Assembly (NCBI RefSeq): GCF_019749255.1
Contig: NZ_JACWFH010000017.1
Location: 1 to 64,000 of the forward strand
Length of the DNA stretch: 64,000 nt
Direction: 5' to 3'
DNA from: Mesobacillus maritimus
GTDB lineage: Bacteria; Bacillota; Bacilli; Bacillales; Cytobacillaceae
Below, piece after piece: positions 43,587-53,156 of the stretch. Position numbers and translations under genes: made by a program. The notes beneath the pieces were generated by a model. The model was not told the DNA's origin, did not search any database, and saw nothing but the letters and a program-made list of their open reading frames with translations. Each line of letters starts with the position of its first letter. Position 1 is the first letter of the stretch.

Positions 43587-43883
43587 TTAGAGAATATAGA
43601 AAATCAACAACAATATAATGTTAATCGGTAAGCTAATTAACATAAACAACCCTGTATACTCTTTAGGTTCGTTGCCCTTTTTAGCAATCGAAAAATACTC
43701 AACACATAAATTATTCATGGTAATCAGTCCTACAAAAACGAAGTAAAGAAGCACGTTCTCTTTGTACATAGATGTAAATGCAGGTGAAAAAAGGATTAAA
43801 AAGGTAAAGATCCGAAAACTACCTCTCGAAAACCAATCGTATTTTCCACCTACAAACTGTTTGAGATTGTATTCTCTATCCAT
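43587..43883 (-). CDS. Small hypothetical membrane protein
   Basis: This is a 98-residue protein with three helices after a short polar N-terminus (MDREYNLKQFVGGKYDWFS). ATG behind GGAGTGAG. No family recognised. The 43884-44265 stretch after it holds a half palindrome (CCGTCCCTGTGTCCC near 44155-44169) and the cotA promoter region. Confidence 0.6.
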   Translation of the reverse strand: MDREYNLKQFVGGKYDWFSRGSFRIFTFLILFSPAFTSMYKENVLLYFVFVGLITMNNLCVEYFSIAKKGNEPKEYTGLFMLISLPINIILLLIFYIL

Positions 43884-44265
43884 CTTCTACTCACTCCTAA
43901 AATCTGATCCTAAATAACTAGCAGCAAGCTTACTTTTTGAAAAAATAAGCTATAATTTATAGGCCTTCAACCTCTAAACCTTCTTAAACTATATCAATAT
44001 AACTCTCCTTTTTCTACCAATTGACAGGGTAACTCATTAAAATAAGCATTTCTTCCTAATCGTAGTAAACAGTAACAATCCATTTAAATCCTAATATAGC
44101 AATTAAGGCCTAATACGAAACGAGCAAACCTGAATTCCGAACGAAACTAGATCTCCGTCCCTGTGTCCCATTTTCAGGATATCAGAAAAACCATTATATA
44201 CGCCCTTCCTAAATCTGTGTATTTGCCATCTCTTATAGTAATGAATGGAAAAAGAGGTGGTACAT

Positions 44266-45876
44266 TTGCATGAGAAACACATGGGTTCAAAACCCGCCAG
44301 TACGAAACTTACGAAATTTGTTGATCCATTGCCGATACTCAAGACGTTAAAACCAAAAAGGATGACCAAGGATGGACCTTACTATGAGGTGATAATGGAG
44401 GAATTTGAACAAAAGCTTCATAGAGATCTACCTCCCACAAAGGTATGGGGATATAATCGTCAAGTACCAGGACCGCTGATTGAGGCAAATAAAGGAGAGC
44501 CGATTCAAGTGAAATGGATGAATAACCTGCCGACTAAACATTTCCTTCCTGTGGATACATCTTTTCATGCTCATGAAATGCCTGAAGTCCGAACGGTTAC
44601 CCATTTACACGGAAGCGAAACTCCTCAACCAAGCGACGGCTATCCAGAGGCCTGGTTTACGAAAGACTTTGAAGAAGTAGGTCCGTTTTTTGAAAGAGAA
44701 GTGTACGAATATCCGAATCACCAGCGAGCGACCATGCTTTGGTATCATGACCATGCGATGGGCTTAACGAGACTGAATAACTATGCCGGCCTAGCAGGAG
44801 CCTATATAATCCGTGATAAATGGGAGGAATCCTTAAATCTTCCAAAGAAAGAGTATGAAATCCCCTTAATCATCCAGGATCGTTCTTTCAATCCTGATGG
44901 GTCTTTATTCTATCCTCAGCAGCCTGACGATGCAGCCGACAACCTCCCTAACCCATCGATTGTGCCTGCGTTTACTGGCGACACTCTTTTAGTAAATGGA
45001 AAAGTATGGCCCTATTTAGAGGTCGAGCCAAGAAAATATCGGTTTCGGATATTAAACGCCTCGAATACACGGAGCTACCAATTGCAATTAGGAGCAGGTC
45101 TTTCCTTTTACCAGATTGGGACCGATGGAGGTCTAATGCGAAGACCGGTAAAATTAGAAACAATCCCGATGCAACCTGCTGAGCGTATTGATGTCATCAT
45201 TGATTTTAGTAACATGAAAGGAAAAGAACTAATCTTAATGAATAATCTTGGAGAAAATGCTAGTCCAGAAGACGAAACAAATGAAGTCATGAAATTTAAG
45301 GTGACAAGACCCTTATCTGGAGAAGACAGAAGTGTGATTCCGAAGATATTATCGGATTTTCGTTCTTTAAAGCATAACAAAATCACATCGAACCGAATCG
45401 TAAAGTTAGTTGGTTCTGCAGATGAGTTCGGTAGACCCCTTTTATTGCTCAATAATAAAAAATGGCATGACCCAATCGAGATTACACCAGAACTAGGCTC
45501 AACTGAAATCTGGTCATTTATGAACACAACAAACTTCACCCATCCAATGCATATTCATTTGATTCAATTTCAAATTTTGGAACGCCAGCCTTTTGATTTG
45601 GAGCGTTATAATGAAGATGGTCAAATCATTTTCACAGGACCGCCTAAACCACCCGAACCCCACGAACGAGGGTGGAAAGATACCGTCGCTGCGCCTGCTG
45701 GACAGATGACACGGGTCATTGGAAAATACGCTCCTTATGCAGGGCATTATGTTTACCACTGTCATATCTTAGAGCACGAAGACTATGATATGATGCGACC
45801 GTTTAGAGTGGTTGACCGGCACGGGGGGACTGGTTCATCATTTACAAATAGGAACCATCACCCACAGGATCATTGA
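44266..45876 (+). CDS. cotA: Spore coat laccase CotA (multicopper oxidase)
   Basis: This ~536-residue multicopper oxidase closely follows B. subtilis CotA. All copper clusters are present: THLHGSE (about residue 115), WYHDHAMGLTRL, HPMHIHLIQF and YHCHILEHEDYDMM with the axial Met. FVDPLPILKTLKPK is the CotA-type N-terminus. The enzyme oxidises phenolics and makes the brown spore pigment that gives UV and peroxide tolerance. TTG 44266, just after GAGGTGG, is the likely start. An ATG at 44245 lies before that site. Mother-cell control is expected but no promoter was identified. Confidence 0.92.
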   Translation: MHEKHMGSKPASTKLTKFVDPLPILKTLKPKRMTKDGPYYEVIMEEFEQKLHRDLPPTKVWGYNRQVPGPLIEANKGEPIQVKWMNNLPTKHFLPVDTSFHAHEMPEVRTVTHLHGSETPQPSDGYPEAWFTKDFEEVGPFFEREVYEYPNHQRATMLWYHDHAMGLTRLNNYAGLAGAYIIRDKWEESLNLPKKEYEIPLIIQDRSFNPDGSLFYPQQPDDAADNLPNPSIVPAFTGDTLLVNGKVWPYLEVEPRKYRFRILNASNTRSYQLQLGAGLSFYQIGTDGGLMRRPVKLETIPMQPAERIDVIIDFSNMKGKELILMNNLGENASPEDETNEVMKFKVTRPLSGEDRSVIPKILSDFRSLKHNKITSNRIVKLVGSADEFGRPLLLLNNKKWHDPIEITPELGSTEIWSFMNTTNFTHPMHIHLIQFQILERQPFDLERYNEDGQIIFTGPPKPPEPHERGWKDTVAAPAGQMTRVIGKYAPYAGHYVYHCHILEHEDYDMMRPFRVVDRHGGTGSSFTNRNHHPQDH

Positions 45877-45977
45877 AATGAGTTTAAGTCATCTCGATAA
45901 AATAAAAGAATTTTTTATAGCTAATTTTATTTTCTAGTTGCCAATCACACCCTCTGTCTTTCCCTATTTTCAGTAGC

Positions 45978-46011
45978 AAAAAAGCGATTCCCATCAGGAA
46001 ATCGCTTTTTC
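45978..46011. terminator. Bidirectional terminator between cotA and phoU
   Basis: AAAAAGCGATT and AATCGCTTTTT form the stem, with A and T tracts on both sides. Confidence 0.88.
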
Positions 46012-46013
46012 AT

Positions 46014-46673
46014 TTAAGGATTTAAGTCATAGATTCTGCCTTTAATTAAATAGGCTGCACTCTCTGCAATATTTGTGATATGATCGCCCACTCTTTCTAG
46101 GTGACGATTGACAAATAGTAATTGGACCACATGGTTCGTTTCTTCAGGATGCTCACTTAAATAGCTTGTTAGTTCTCGGTACACGAGATCACTTAATTCG
46201 TCCACCTTGTCATCCATGTCACCCACTTCTTTTGCAAGGGACATCTCTCCTTCAAAAAAGGCTTTAAGCGACTTTTGCAGCATGCTGAGACAGATGCCCA
46301 AGATTTCTTCAAGTTTTGCGGTATTTGCTTTGCTGTCTGATTTTCCAATTTGGAGGGTCGCCTTTGCAATATTGACGGCAAAATCGGCAATCCGTTCCAC
46401 CTCAGATGAAATTTTAATGGCACCGATAATCATTCGTAAATCTCTCGCTACCGGCTGTTCTTTTACCATAAGCCAAAGGGCTAAGCGATTAATTTCTTCC
46501 TCTAGATCATCGACCTCGTCATCTTCTTCTAACACCCTTAATGCACCTTCAATATCTTGTGTCTTAAGTGAGCTAAAAGCTTTTTCTAGCATGACAATGG
46601 TCTGTCTTTCCATTTCGACTATTTTCTCTTCCAGTTCCTTTAAACTGCTTTCAAAACTTTCACGAACAACCAT
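46014..46673 (-). CDS. phoU: Phosphate transport system regulator PhoU
   Basis: This is a 219-residue all-helical protein with two PhoU repeats (about 15-105 and 120-205), each with the acidic metal-binding pattern (EEDDEVDDLEEEINRLAL; GDMDDKVDELSDLVYRE). It tunes PstSCAB activity and PhoR signalling. Last gene of the pst operon, 14 bp after pstB. Confidence 0.94.
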   Translation of the reverse strand: MVVRESFESSLKELEEKIVEMERQTIVMLEKAFSSLKTQDIEGALRVLEEDDEVDDLEEEINRLALWLMVKEQPVARDLRMIIGAIKISSEVERIADFAVNIAKATLQIGKSDSKANTAKLEEILGICLSMLQKSLKAFFEGEMSLAKEVGDMDDKVDELSDLVYRELTSYLSEHPEETNHVVQLLFVNRHLERVGDHITNIAESAAYLIKGRIYDLNP

Positions 46674-46687
46674 ACTTCATCCTCCAC

Positions 46688-47515
46688 TCATCCGAATCGA
46701 CCAGTTACATAGTCTTCCGTTCTTTGATCACTTGGCATTGAAAAGATCTTACTCGTCTCATCAAATTCGATAATTTCTCCGTTCAAGAAAAACGCTGTTT
46801 TATCTGAAACACGGGCCGCTTGTTGCATATTGTGAGTTACAATGACAATCGTATATTCATTTTTCATTTGCGCAATCAGTTCCTCTACCTTTAACGTAGA
46901 TATGGGGTCCAGGGCAGATGTAGGCTCATCCATTAAAATAACATCCGGCTTCATCGCAATCGCCCTTGCAATACAAACTCGTTGCTGTTGCCCGCCTGAA
47001 AGTCCAAGTGCAGAGGTTTTGAGACGGTCTTTCACTTCGTCCCAAATCGCTGCCCCACGAAGGCTTTCTTCCACAATTTTATTTAATTCACCTTTGTTTT
47101 TAATCCCTTGCATTCGTGGACCGTACGCCACATTATCATAAATGCTCATTGGAAACAGATTCGGCTTTTGAAACACCATTCCCACTTTAGTGCGCAATTT
47201 AATGACATCATTCGATTGATAAATATCTTCTTGGTCAATCTTGATTTGACCATTGATCCGAACGCCATCGATTAAATCGTTCATTCTGTTTAATGTACGA
47301 AGGAACGTAGACTTTCCACATCCTGATGGACCAATGAGTGCCGTGACTTCTTTTTCATTAATATCAATTGAAACCTCATAGAGAGCTTGTTTCTCTCCAT
47401 AAAATAAATTAAGGTTGTTTACACTGATTTTTGTCTGAGTATCAGACTGTGAACTACTTTTACTTGTCACTGATTTCTTCTCCGTACGGTTTCGCTCGAG
47501 TGTTGTTGTATTCAT
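46688..47515 (-). CDS. pstB: Phosphate ABC transporter ATP-binding protein PstB
   Basis: This is a 275-residue ATPase. Walker [20 protein letters not shown] (about 62-80), [14 protein letters not shown] signature and [12 protein letters not shown] Walker B are all intact. The first ~25 residues are a Ser/Thr-rich extension not needed for the fold. It powers high-affinity phosphate uptake with PstA and PstC. Confidence 0.96.
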   Translation of the reverse strand: MNTTTLERNRTEKKSVTSKSSSQSDTQTKISVNNLNLFYGEKQALYEVSIDINEKEVTALIGPSGCGKSTFLRTLNRMNDLIDGVRINGQIKIDQEDIYQSNDVIKLRTKVGMVFQKPNLFPMSIYDNVAYGPRMQGIKNKGELNKIVEESLRGAAIWDEVKDRLKTSALGLSGGQQQRVCIARAIAMKPDVILMDEPTSALDPISTLKVEELIAQMKNEYTIVIVTHNMQQAARVSDKTAFFLNGEIIEFDETSKIFSMPSDQRTEDYVTGRFG

Positions 47516-47535
47516 CCTTCACTCTCCCTCTTCGT

Positions 47536-48360
47536 TTAATAGTTCGCTTTATCGAATTTTTTGGAAATATAGGTTGCAGAAAGATTTAAAACTAAAATAA
47601 TCACAATAAGGACAATCCCTATCGCGGCGGCAAGTTCAATATCACCTGCTTCTTGGGTAACTAAATAAGAATGAACGGTCAGTGTCCGTGCAGATGAGAA
47701 TATACTTGCAGGCATGGCCGCTACCGTTCCTGCTGTTAAAAAGATAGCCGCCGATTCTCCGATTATTCTTCCCATTGAGAGAATAATTCCTGACAAGATT
47801 CCTGGCATCGCACTTGGCAAGATTACCTTATAAAGTGTTTGCAACTTCGTGGTTCCTAACGCTAATGAACCTTCACGATAAGCATGAGGAACGGTTTTTA
47901 ATGATTCTTCGGTTGTTCGAATCACGACCGGCAATGTAATGATGGTCAATGTCAGGGATGCAGAAATAATCGACATTCCTAACTTTAGACTTGTGACAAA
48001 GAATACCGCACCGAACAATCCATAGATAATCGATGGAATTCCTGTTAAACTTTCCGTTGCAAATCGAATGATTCTTACTAATTTTCCTTGTTTCGCATAC
48101 TCTTGTAAGTAAACAGCGGCCATTATCCCAATGGGAGTGGCAATGACTAAGGAAATGACGATGGTATAAAGAGTGGTTACAATCATCGGCCAAATTCCGC
48201 CCCCACCCGTTGGCGAATAATCACCAAAGATAAAATGAAAGCTTATCAAGCCCATTCCCTTATAAAAGATGTACCCTACAATCGTGACTAAGAACGCGAC
48301 GGTTAAGAACGCCGCAAACCAAAGCAGGAACAGGTAGAATTGATCTTTTATTTTCCTCAA
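47536..48360 (-). CDS. pstA: Phosphate ABC transporter permease PstA
   Basis: This is a 274-residue permease with six helices. The EAA-type coupling loop is REGSLALGTTKLQTLYKVILP near 160-180, and FGDYSPTGGGGIWPM is typical of PstA. TTG start, overlapping regionally with the pstC stop (2 bp apart), so translation is coupled. Confidence 0.95.
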   Translation of the reverse strand: MRKIKDQFYLFLLWFAAFLTVAFLVTIVGYIFYKGMGLISFHFIFGDYSPTGGGGIWPMIVTTLYTIVISLVIATPIGIMAAVYLQEYAKQGKLVRIIRFATESLTGIPSIIYGLFGAVFFVTSLKLGMSIISASLTLTIITLPVVIRTTEESLKTVPHAYREGSLALGTTKLQTLYKVILPSAMPGILSGIILSMGRIIGESAAIFLTAGTVAAMPASIFSSARTLTVHSYLVTQEAGDIELAAAIGIVLIVIILVLNLSATYISKKFDKANY

Positions 48361-48362
48361 GG

Positions 48363-49271
48363 TTAATGCATTCCTTTCGCGCTAATTTTAGCTAAGACAA
48401 AATTCAGGATTAAGATGAACGAAAATAAAATAATCCCTGTTGCAAATAGCATGTTTTGATGCGTCCCAAACGCATAACCCATTTCTAAGGCAATGTTCGT
48501 CGTTAACGGACGCAAACTATCTGTTAAGCTAGTTGGGATCAGTAAACTATTCCCTGCAACCAAGATAACGGCCATGGTCTCCCCAATCGCTCGTCCCATC
48601 CCCAAGACGATTGCCGTCATGATTCCTGATTTTGCTGCTGGAACCACTACTTTAAAAATAGTGCCAATTGGGGAAGCTCCTAATGCTAAGGATCCTTCTC
48701 GGTACGTTTTTGGTACCGCACGAATGGCTGTTTCCGCTACAGTTACAACCGTTGGGAGCATCATGATAGCTAATACGAGGATAACCGCAATTAAGCTTTG
48801 TCCTTTGGCTAATCCAAATTTGTCTTGTAAAAAAGGTACGATGATTGCTAGTCCAAAAACACCATAAAGGACAGAAGGAATACCTGCTAACAGCTGAACA
48901 GCCGGTGAAAGAATTCTGGCAACTGGTTTAGGGGCAATCTCAGCTAAAAAGATGGCCGTAAATAATCCAATCGGAACTCCAATAATAAGTGCTCCAATCG
49001 TCGCGTAAATGGATGCAATGATCATCGGGAGGATTCCGTATTGGTCTTCACTGGGAACCCAGTCTGATCCAAGGATAAAGTCCATAAAGCTATACCCTTC
49101 TGCGACAAACGGGTGGGCTCCTTTATAGAAAACAAATCCAATGATTAAAGCTAAACTGATGACAGAAAGAAGCGCACAAAACAAAAAGATTCTTCCTGAA
49201 AGGGATTCTAACATGTATTTTCTTTTATTTGACTTTCCCTGATGTTCATTTTTCATAGGTAGGCTAGACAT
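48363..49271 (-). CDS. pstC: Phosphate ABC transporter permease PstC
   Basis: This is a 302-residue permease with six helices and the coupling loop REGSLALGASPIGTIFKVVVP (about 192-212). LGSDWVPSEDQYGILPM is the PstC periplasmic-side signature. ATG behind GGAGGAATG. Confidence 0.95.
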   Translation of the reverse strand: MSSLPMKNEHQGKSNKRKYMLESLSGRIFLFCALLSVISLALIIGFVFYKGAHPFVAEGYSFMDFILGSDWVPSEDQYGILPMIIASIYATIGALIIGVPIGLFTAIFLAEIAPKPVARILSPAVQLLAGIPSVLYGVFGLAIIVPFLQDKFGLAKGQSLIAVILVLAIMMLPTVVTVAETAIRAVPKTYREGSLALGASPIGTIFKVVVPAAKSGIMTAIVLGMGRAIGETMAVILVAGNSLLIPTSLTDSLRPLTTNIALEMGYAFGTHQNMLFATGIILFSFILILNFVLAKISAKGMH

Positions 49272-49327
49272 CCATACATTCCTCCGTTATTAACTCCCAA
49301 ACATGCTACATGATGTTGAGCATAAAA

Positions 49328-50158
49328 TTATTGTACAGGTATGGCTCCAGATTCTTTTGCAATGTCTTGTCCTTCTGCACTCAGAATATAATCGATGAAC
49401 TTTTGTCCTTCTTGTGTTAAGTTCTCATCCTTATGAACAAATAAAAACGGTCGGGACAAACGGTAACTTCCTTCTAACACATTTTCTGCCGTCGCACTAA
49501 CACCATTAATGTCGACAGCTTCAACACTTTCATCTACATATTCAAATGAAATGAATCCCACAGCATGCTTATTCGTCGCCACCGTTGTTTTAATATTTCC
49601 ATTCCCACTAGCAACAATGGCACTTTTGACTAATTCCCCAGATGAGTATTCGACAATTTCTTGAAACGCATCACGGGAACCAGAACCATCTTCACGGGAT
49701 ACAACAACGATTTCCAAGTCTTCCCCGCCAAGCTCTTTCCAATTGGTGATTTCCCCGGTGAAAATACCTTTTACTTGCTCCAACGTTAAATCTTTTACTT
49801 TATTGGTTGGATGAACAACGACAACGATTCCGTCATAGGCAATCACTGTTTCCTTTAATCCACTTTCTTTTTCCTCAGGTTTTAAATCACGGGAGGACAT
49901 CCCAATTTCAGACACTCCATTCAGTGCATTCGTAATCCCAGCCGAAGAACCAATTTGATTAATTTCTATTTTCACTTGCTCTTTCTCTCCATACTTTTCA
50001 GCCAATTTCTCAGCTAGTGGTCCAACAGATGTCGATCCCGATATCGGAATGGTAGGACCATTGCCAGCATTACCAGTAGCATCATCGTTATTTCCACAAG
50101 CAGTTAGGAATAAGATGAGCAGAATCGGGAAAAAGATTCTAGTTCGTTTATTGATCAT
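49328..50158 (-). CDS. pstS: Phosphate-binding lipoprotein PstS
   Basis: This is a 276-residue lipoprotein with lipobox FLTACG and the PBP-like phosphate site: ISGSTSVGPL, SREDGSGSRDAF and GISEIGMSSRDLK-like segments. The ATG at 50158 is six bases after GGAGGT. The frame also reads through that site from an ATG at 50179, which is not the start. First gene of the pst operon, directly behind a Pho box. Confidence 0.95.
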   Translation of the reverse strand: MINKRTRIFFPILLILFLTACGNNDDATGNAGNGPTIPISGSTSVGPLAEKLAEKYGEKEQVKIEINQIGSSAGITNALNGVSEIGMSSRDLKPEEKESGLKETVIAYDGIVVVVHPTNKVKDLTLEQVKGIFTGEITNWKELGGEDLEIVVVSREDGSGSRDAFQEIVEYSSGELVKSAIVASGNGNIKTTVATNKHAVGFISFEYVDESVEAVDINGVSATAENVLEGSYRLSRPFLFVHKDENLTQEGQKFIDYILSAEGQDIAKESGAIPVQ

Positions 50159-50219
50159 TTTATAACCTCCATGAGGCATTAAAGCCCGGTTGCAGTTTCA
50201 TTTATTTCTTGATGTGAAA

Positions 50220-50273
50220 AATATACCGATTTGTTGTTAATCTTTCGTTAATCTATTGTTAAGATATTGTAAA
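50220..50273 (-). promoter_or_regulatory. Pho box and promoter of the pst operon
   Basis: The minus strand has TTTACA, TTAACA, TTAACG and TTAACA in a row (50268-50273, 50257-50262, 50246-50251, 50235-50240), each 11 bp apart. This is the PhoP-P dimer array of Bacillus. A TATATT -10 (50220-50225) follows nine bases later. Strong induction under phosphate limitation by PhoPR is expected. Confidence 0.92.
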
Positions 50274-50392
50274 TTGTATTGACAGAATATTAAATTATCA
50301 TCCATCGCTTCAGCAATGGTTAATCTAATGAAGAATAAAAAATTTCAATATTTCTTAGGATGAGCGTTAACCGGAAATGAATGCATAAATAC

Positions 50393-50432
50393 AAAAAAAG
50401 GTACGTAATCATTTGATTTACGTACCTTTTTG
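50393..50432. terminator. Bidirectional terminator
   Basis: AAAAAGGTACGTAA and TTACGTACCTTTTT form a long stem with A and T tracts. It ends the padR operon and isolates the pst promoter. The remaining 50433-50665 holds no convincing gene. Confidence 0.9.
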
Positions 50433-50665
50433 TGCGATTTATAGTGTAATGTAAAATGCGAAAAACTCTAAAACGCAGATTATCCATACTTGTTATCACT
50501 TATGAAACTCCAAGACATCTTGACTCATTGAAAACAAACTCTGTCGGGAAAAAGGAAAATGAAAACAATAGATTAATTTCAGAAGTAAGGCTTCACTCTC
50601 ACGAAATGGAGAAAAGGACATTCAATTCCTTCCTTTTTGTTTAGAGCAGCACCTTTCACCTAACT

Positions 50666-51340
50666 TTACATGGAGTTGAATTTTTTACTCCCATATCTAA
50701 TGAGTAAAACAACACCTCCACCAAGGATGGATGCCCACCAGGAAAAGTCAAAGGCCGGGCCTATTTCTGGCATAAACTTTGCTACTAATAAAACTACGGC
50801 CATCCCTAAGGCAGCAACCACTCCTGCTAGGATAGAGCTTTTTGTAGTATTGTCCTTTTCTTTAAACAACGATCTTTTAATTAATTTTAAGATTAGCACA
50901 ATGGTACAAATAACAAACCCAGCAATTACAAGTGCTATACAGATCGAAGATAATGGATAAACCATTGTCTTTACTTCGGTAAATGGCGAAAGTAGCAGAA
51001 AAAGAAAGCCTCTAATGATTAAAAACCAGCCGATAATCGTTCCAATAATGCCTCCAAAGTATGGGATTAGCTGTCTCTTTTCTTCTTTTGGAAGCTGTTC
51101 AATCAGCTCATCTGCAAACCCCTTTGGATTATCACCAAATATGTCTACAGCTGTTTGCCCAGCCTTTTGTCCGTCCAGTAAATGATCTAGTAATTCCATC
51201 AACACTTCCTCAGATTGCTGTTCAGAAAGAGAAAATTGAAGACGAATATAAAGAAGTAAATTACTATAATAAGCTTCATTTTCAGGCGTTAATCTTTCTC
51301 TTTTCAGATTGTTCTCTTCAATTAACTTTTTTGCGTTCAT
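50666..51340 (-). CDS. DUF1129/HAAS-type membrane protein of a PadR pair
   Basis: This 224-residue protein has an N-terminal soluble helical domain (about 1-90; LYIRLQFSLSEQQSEEVLMELLDHL is split over it, with DIFGDNPKGFADELIEQLPKEEKR) followed by four to five membrane helices. Such proteins are usually encoded directly after a PadR regulator, as here (4-bp overlap). Function unknown, probably envelope-stress related. Confidence 0.75.
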   Translation of the reverse strand: MNAKKLIEENNLKRERLTPENEAYYSNLLLYIRLQFSLSEQQSEEVLMELLDHLLDGQKAGQTAVDIFGDNPKGFADELIEQLPKEEKRQLIPYFGGIIGTIIGWFLIIRGFLFLLLSPFTEVKTMVYPLSSICIALVIAGFVICTIVLILKLIKRSLFKEKDNTTKSSILAGVVAALGMAVVLLVAKFMPEIGPAFDFSWWASILGGGVVLLIRYGSKKFNSM

Positions 51341-51675
51341 CCTTCTCTCCTCCCAATCAGTAGTTCGTTCACAGGCTTAGAAAGTTGCTTCCATTCAGCG
51401 ATAATCGTCTCTAGTGCCTCATGCCCCGTTTCTGTCAAAAAATAATATTTCCGATTTGGTCCAGATTCTGACGGGCGCATTTCTCCTCGTATCAGTCCAT
51501 TCTTTTGGAGCCTTAAAAGAATGGGATAAATCGTGCCTTCACTCACTTCAGCTAAACCAATACTCAGCAACTTTTGTGAAAGTTCATATCCATAAACAGG
51601 CTCCTTTTCAATCACAGCCAACACACACCCGTCTAAAATTCCTTTTAACAATTGGCTTCTTATCGACATATTCAT
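51337..51675 (-). CDS. PadR-family transcriptional regulator
   Basis: This is a 112-residue winged-helix repressor. QLLKGILDGCVLAVI, EPVYGYELSQKLLSIGLAEV and SEGTIYPILLRLQKNGLIRGE are split along the DNA-binding domain and fit the PadR signature. A C-terminal dimerisation helix follows. ATGs at 51675 and 51669 both fit the AAAGGG site. Two related operator candidates lie upstream. Confidence 0.9.
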   Translation of the reverse strand: MNMSIRSQLLKGILDGCVLAVIEKEPVYGYELSQKLLSIGLAEVSEGTIYPILLRLQKNGLIRGEMRPSESGPNRKYYFLTETGHEALETIIAEWKQLSKPVNELLIGRREG

Positions 51676-51692
51676 GACCCTTTCTCCACTAA

Positions 51693-51791
51693 TATGTTAT
51701 ACAAGGTAGTGCGCAGTAAAAAAATAATGAAATGCACGGTATTTGGTAAAACAAGATAGCTCATTAAAAAACAACTACTTTGTTATACATA
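51693..51791. promoter_or_regulatory. Two candidate PadR operators
   Basis: TATGTTATACAAGGTAGT (51693-51710, plus) and TATGTATAACAAAGTAGT (51774-51791, minus) match at 14 of 18 bases in opposite orientation. The second lies inside a perfect hairpin AACAACTACT/AGTAGTTGTT (51771-51800). They flank the probable padR promoter region. The rest of 51801-52080 holds no gene that I can support. Confidence 0.5.
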
Positions 51792-52081
51792 GTAGTTGTT
51801 AAAATTGTAAATTTTTTTCTGTTTATTGTCAATAGTTCATCGTCTTGATAGCCTAGACCAATCTTCCGCTATTGAAGACCAATCTTCATCCATGCTTTAC
51901 TGCTATACACATCTTTATTGCAAAGATATTCTTCACTAGTATTAAATAACTTTCTCCGTTCTCCTCCCTTACCTACCAGATACGAGCTGAAGACACCGCA
52001 TTCCCGCAAAATATTAGACGAGGAAAAAGGCAATAAACTATGTGTATTTAGCACATAGTGTAATAAGATAGATTTCAAGAT

Positions 52082-52117
52082 AAAAAAAAGCGTCAATCCT
52101 TTTGTGGTCAACGCTTT
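52082..52117 (-). terminator. Terminator after the COG4922 gene
   Basis: On the minus strand AAAGCGT and ACGCTTT enclose a 17-nt loop and are followed by a long T-run. Confidence 0.65.
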
Positions 52118-52152
52118 AACGCATCATGATAGTAGGTCCTATTTCAAAGGTT

Positions 52153-52560
52153 CTAAAAAATCCCGTACTCATTAGGGGAATTCTCTGGAACAGGATGTCC
52201 TAAATCCCACATTTCCACAATTATATGATTTTCAAATCTCATGATATGAACAACAGCTACTCCAAGGTCCTCTGGTTTTTGTTTTACATGTGAATGTACG
52301 GCAACAAGGTTTCCCTCTGCAATTACACGCTTAACCTCAAAACTCTTATCAGGATTTTTTGATGCATTTTCTTCCATTGCTATCATCAGTGAATTTGCAT
52401 CTCCACGAAAATATGGGTTATGATGGCAAAAGTCCGGACTTATGTATGTGTTATAGGCTTCTCGAACTCTTCCTGAAGCAACTAGTTGCAGAAAAGAAAC
52501 CGCTATTTCTTTATTTAACCTTGCATGATCCTTTTGCTGGTCATGATTCATATCCATCAT
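52153..52560 (-). CDS. SnoaL-like protein (COG4922 type)
   Basis: This is a 135-residue NTF2-fold protein. AVSFLQLVASGRVREAYNTY, FCHHNPYFRGDANSL and the acidic-His end IIVEMWDLGHPVPENSPNEYGIF (split) match the predicted SnoaL-like aldol-condensation group, whose substrates are unknown. Single gene. Confidence 0.78.
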   Translation of the reverse strand: MMDMNHDQQKDHARLNKEIAVSFLQLVASGRVREAYNTYISPDFCHHNPYFRGDANSLMIAMEENASKNPDKSFEVKRVIAEGNLVAVHSHVKQKPEDLGVAVVHIMRFENHIIVEMWDLGHPVPENSPNEYGIF

Positions 52561-52674
52561 CCTTTCCTTTGTATTGTTGGCAACTCAATCATACATGATT
52601 TTCATATAAATGGTAAAAAAGCGTCTTGTGCCTACAGCAAAACAAAGGAAATTCTGAATCTGATTTTTCACTAC

Positions 52675-52995
52675 AAGTTACGTTTCTTTCGGTACCATAA
52701 ATTCACCCTGGAAGCAAAAGAGAAGAAAAAATCAGGGTTTTGGGGAACGGTTCTTAAAGTGGAGTTAGCCGACATCGCCTTTGCATTTGATTCGACTCTT
52801 GCTGCAGTAGCTTTAGCCATGACACTTCCAAACACAAATCTTCCGCAGATTGGTGGAATGGATGGAGGGAAATTCCTTGTCATCTTTGTAGGTGGAATGA
52901 TTGGTCTAATCATCATGCGTTTCGCTGCTAATTTGTTCGTAACCTTACTAAGATCGCGACCAGGATTAGAAATAGCGGCCTTTGCCATCGTAGGC
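52675..52995 (+). pseudogene. TerC-family gene fragment
   Basis: An open segment encodes the middle of a TerC-type membrane protein: KSGFWGTVLKVELADIAFAF, then [46 protein letters not shown] and AAFAIVG. The N-terminal helices before it and everything after the expected Trp-Val-Gly are missing. It ends abruptly at a junction with an AGCS symporter fragment on the other strand. Confidence 0.82.
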
Positions 52996-53154
52996 AGGCC
53001 CACCACGGAATAATCCCGTATCTGGATCCTTTATTTTATATACTTGTGCAAGTGTACTTTCAATGAGAGCCGTTGCTCCACCGATTAAGGCAATCATCCA
53101 CATCCAGAAGACAGCACCAGGTCCTCCAAGTGCAATGGCCGTTGCAACCCCTTC
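52990..53154 (-). pseudogene. Sodium:alanine symporter (AGCS) gene fragment
   Basis: Fifty-five codons on the minus strand encode [39 protein letters not shown] and [13 protein letters not shown]. This is the conserved second and third helix region of AGCS (AlsT/DagA) symporters. It is closed upstream by TAG and stops at the TerC junction, sharing about six bases with it. Only a remnant of a ~480-residue gene. Confidence 0.82.
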
Positions 53155-53156
53155 CT

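Noticed and set aside
50456-50644. 62-codon plus-strand ORF between terminator and DUF1129 gene
   Set aside because: Composition is atypical, there is no ribosome binding site, and it begins right after a terminator without a promoter.
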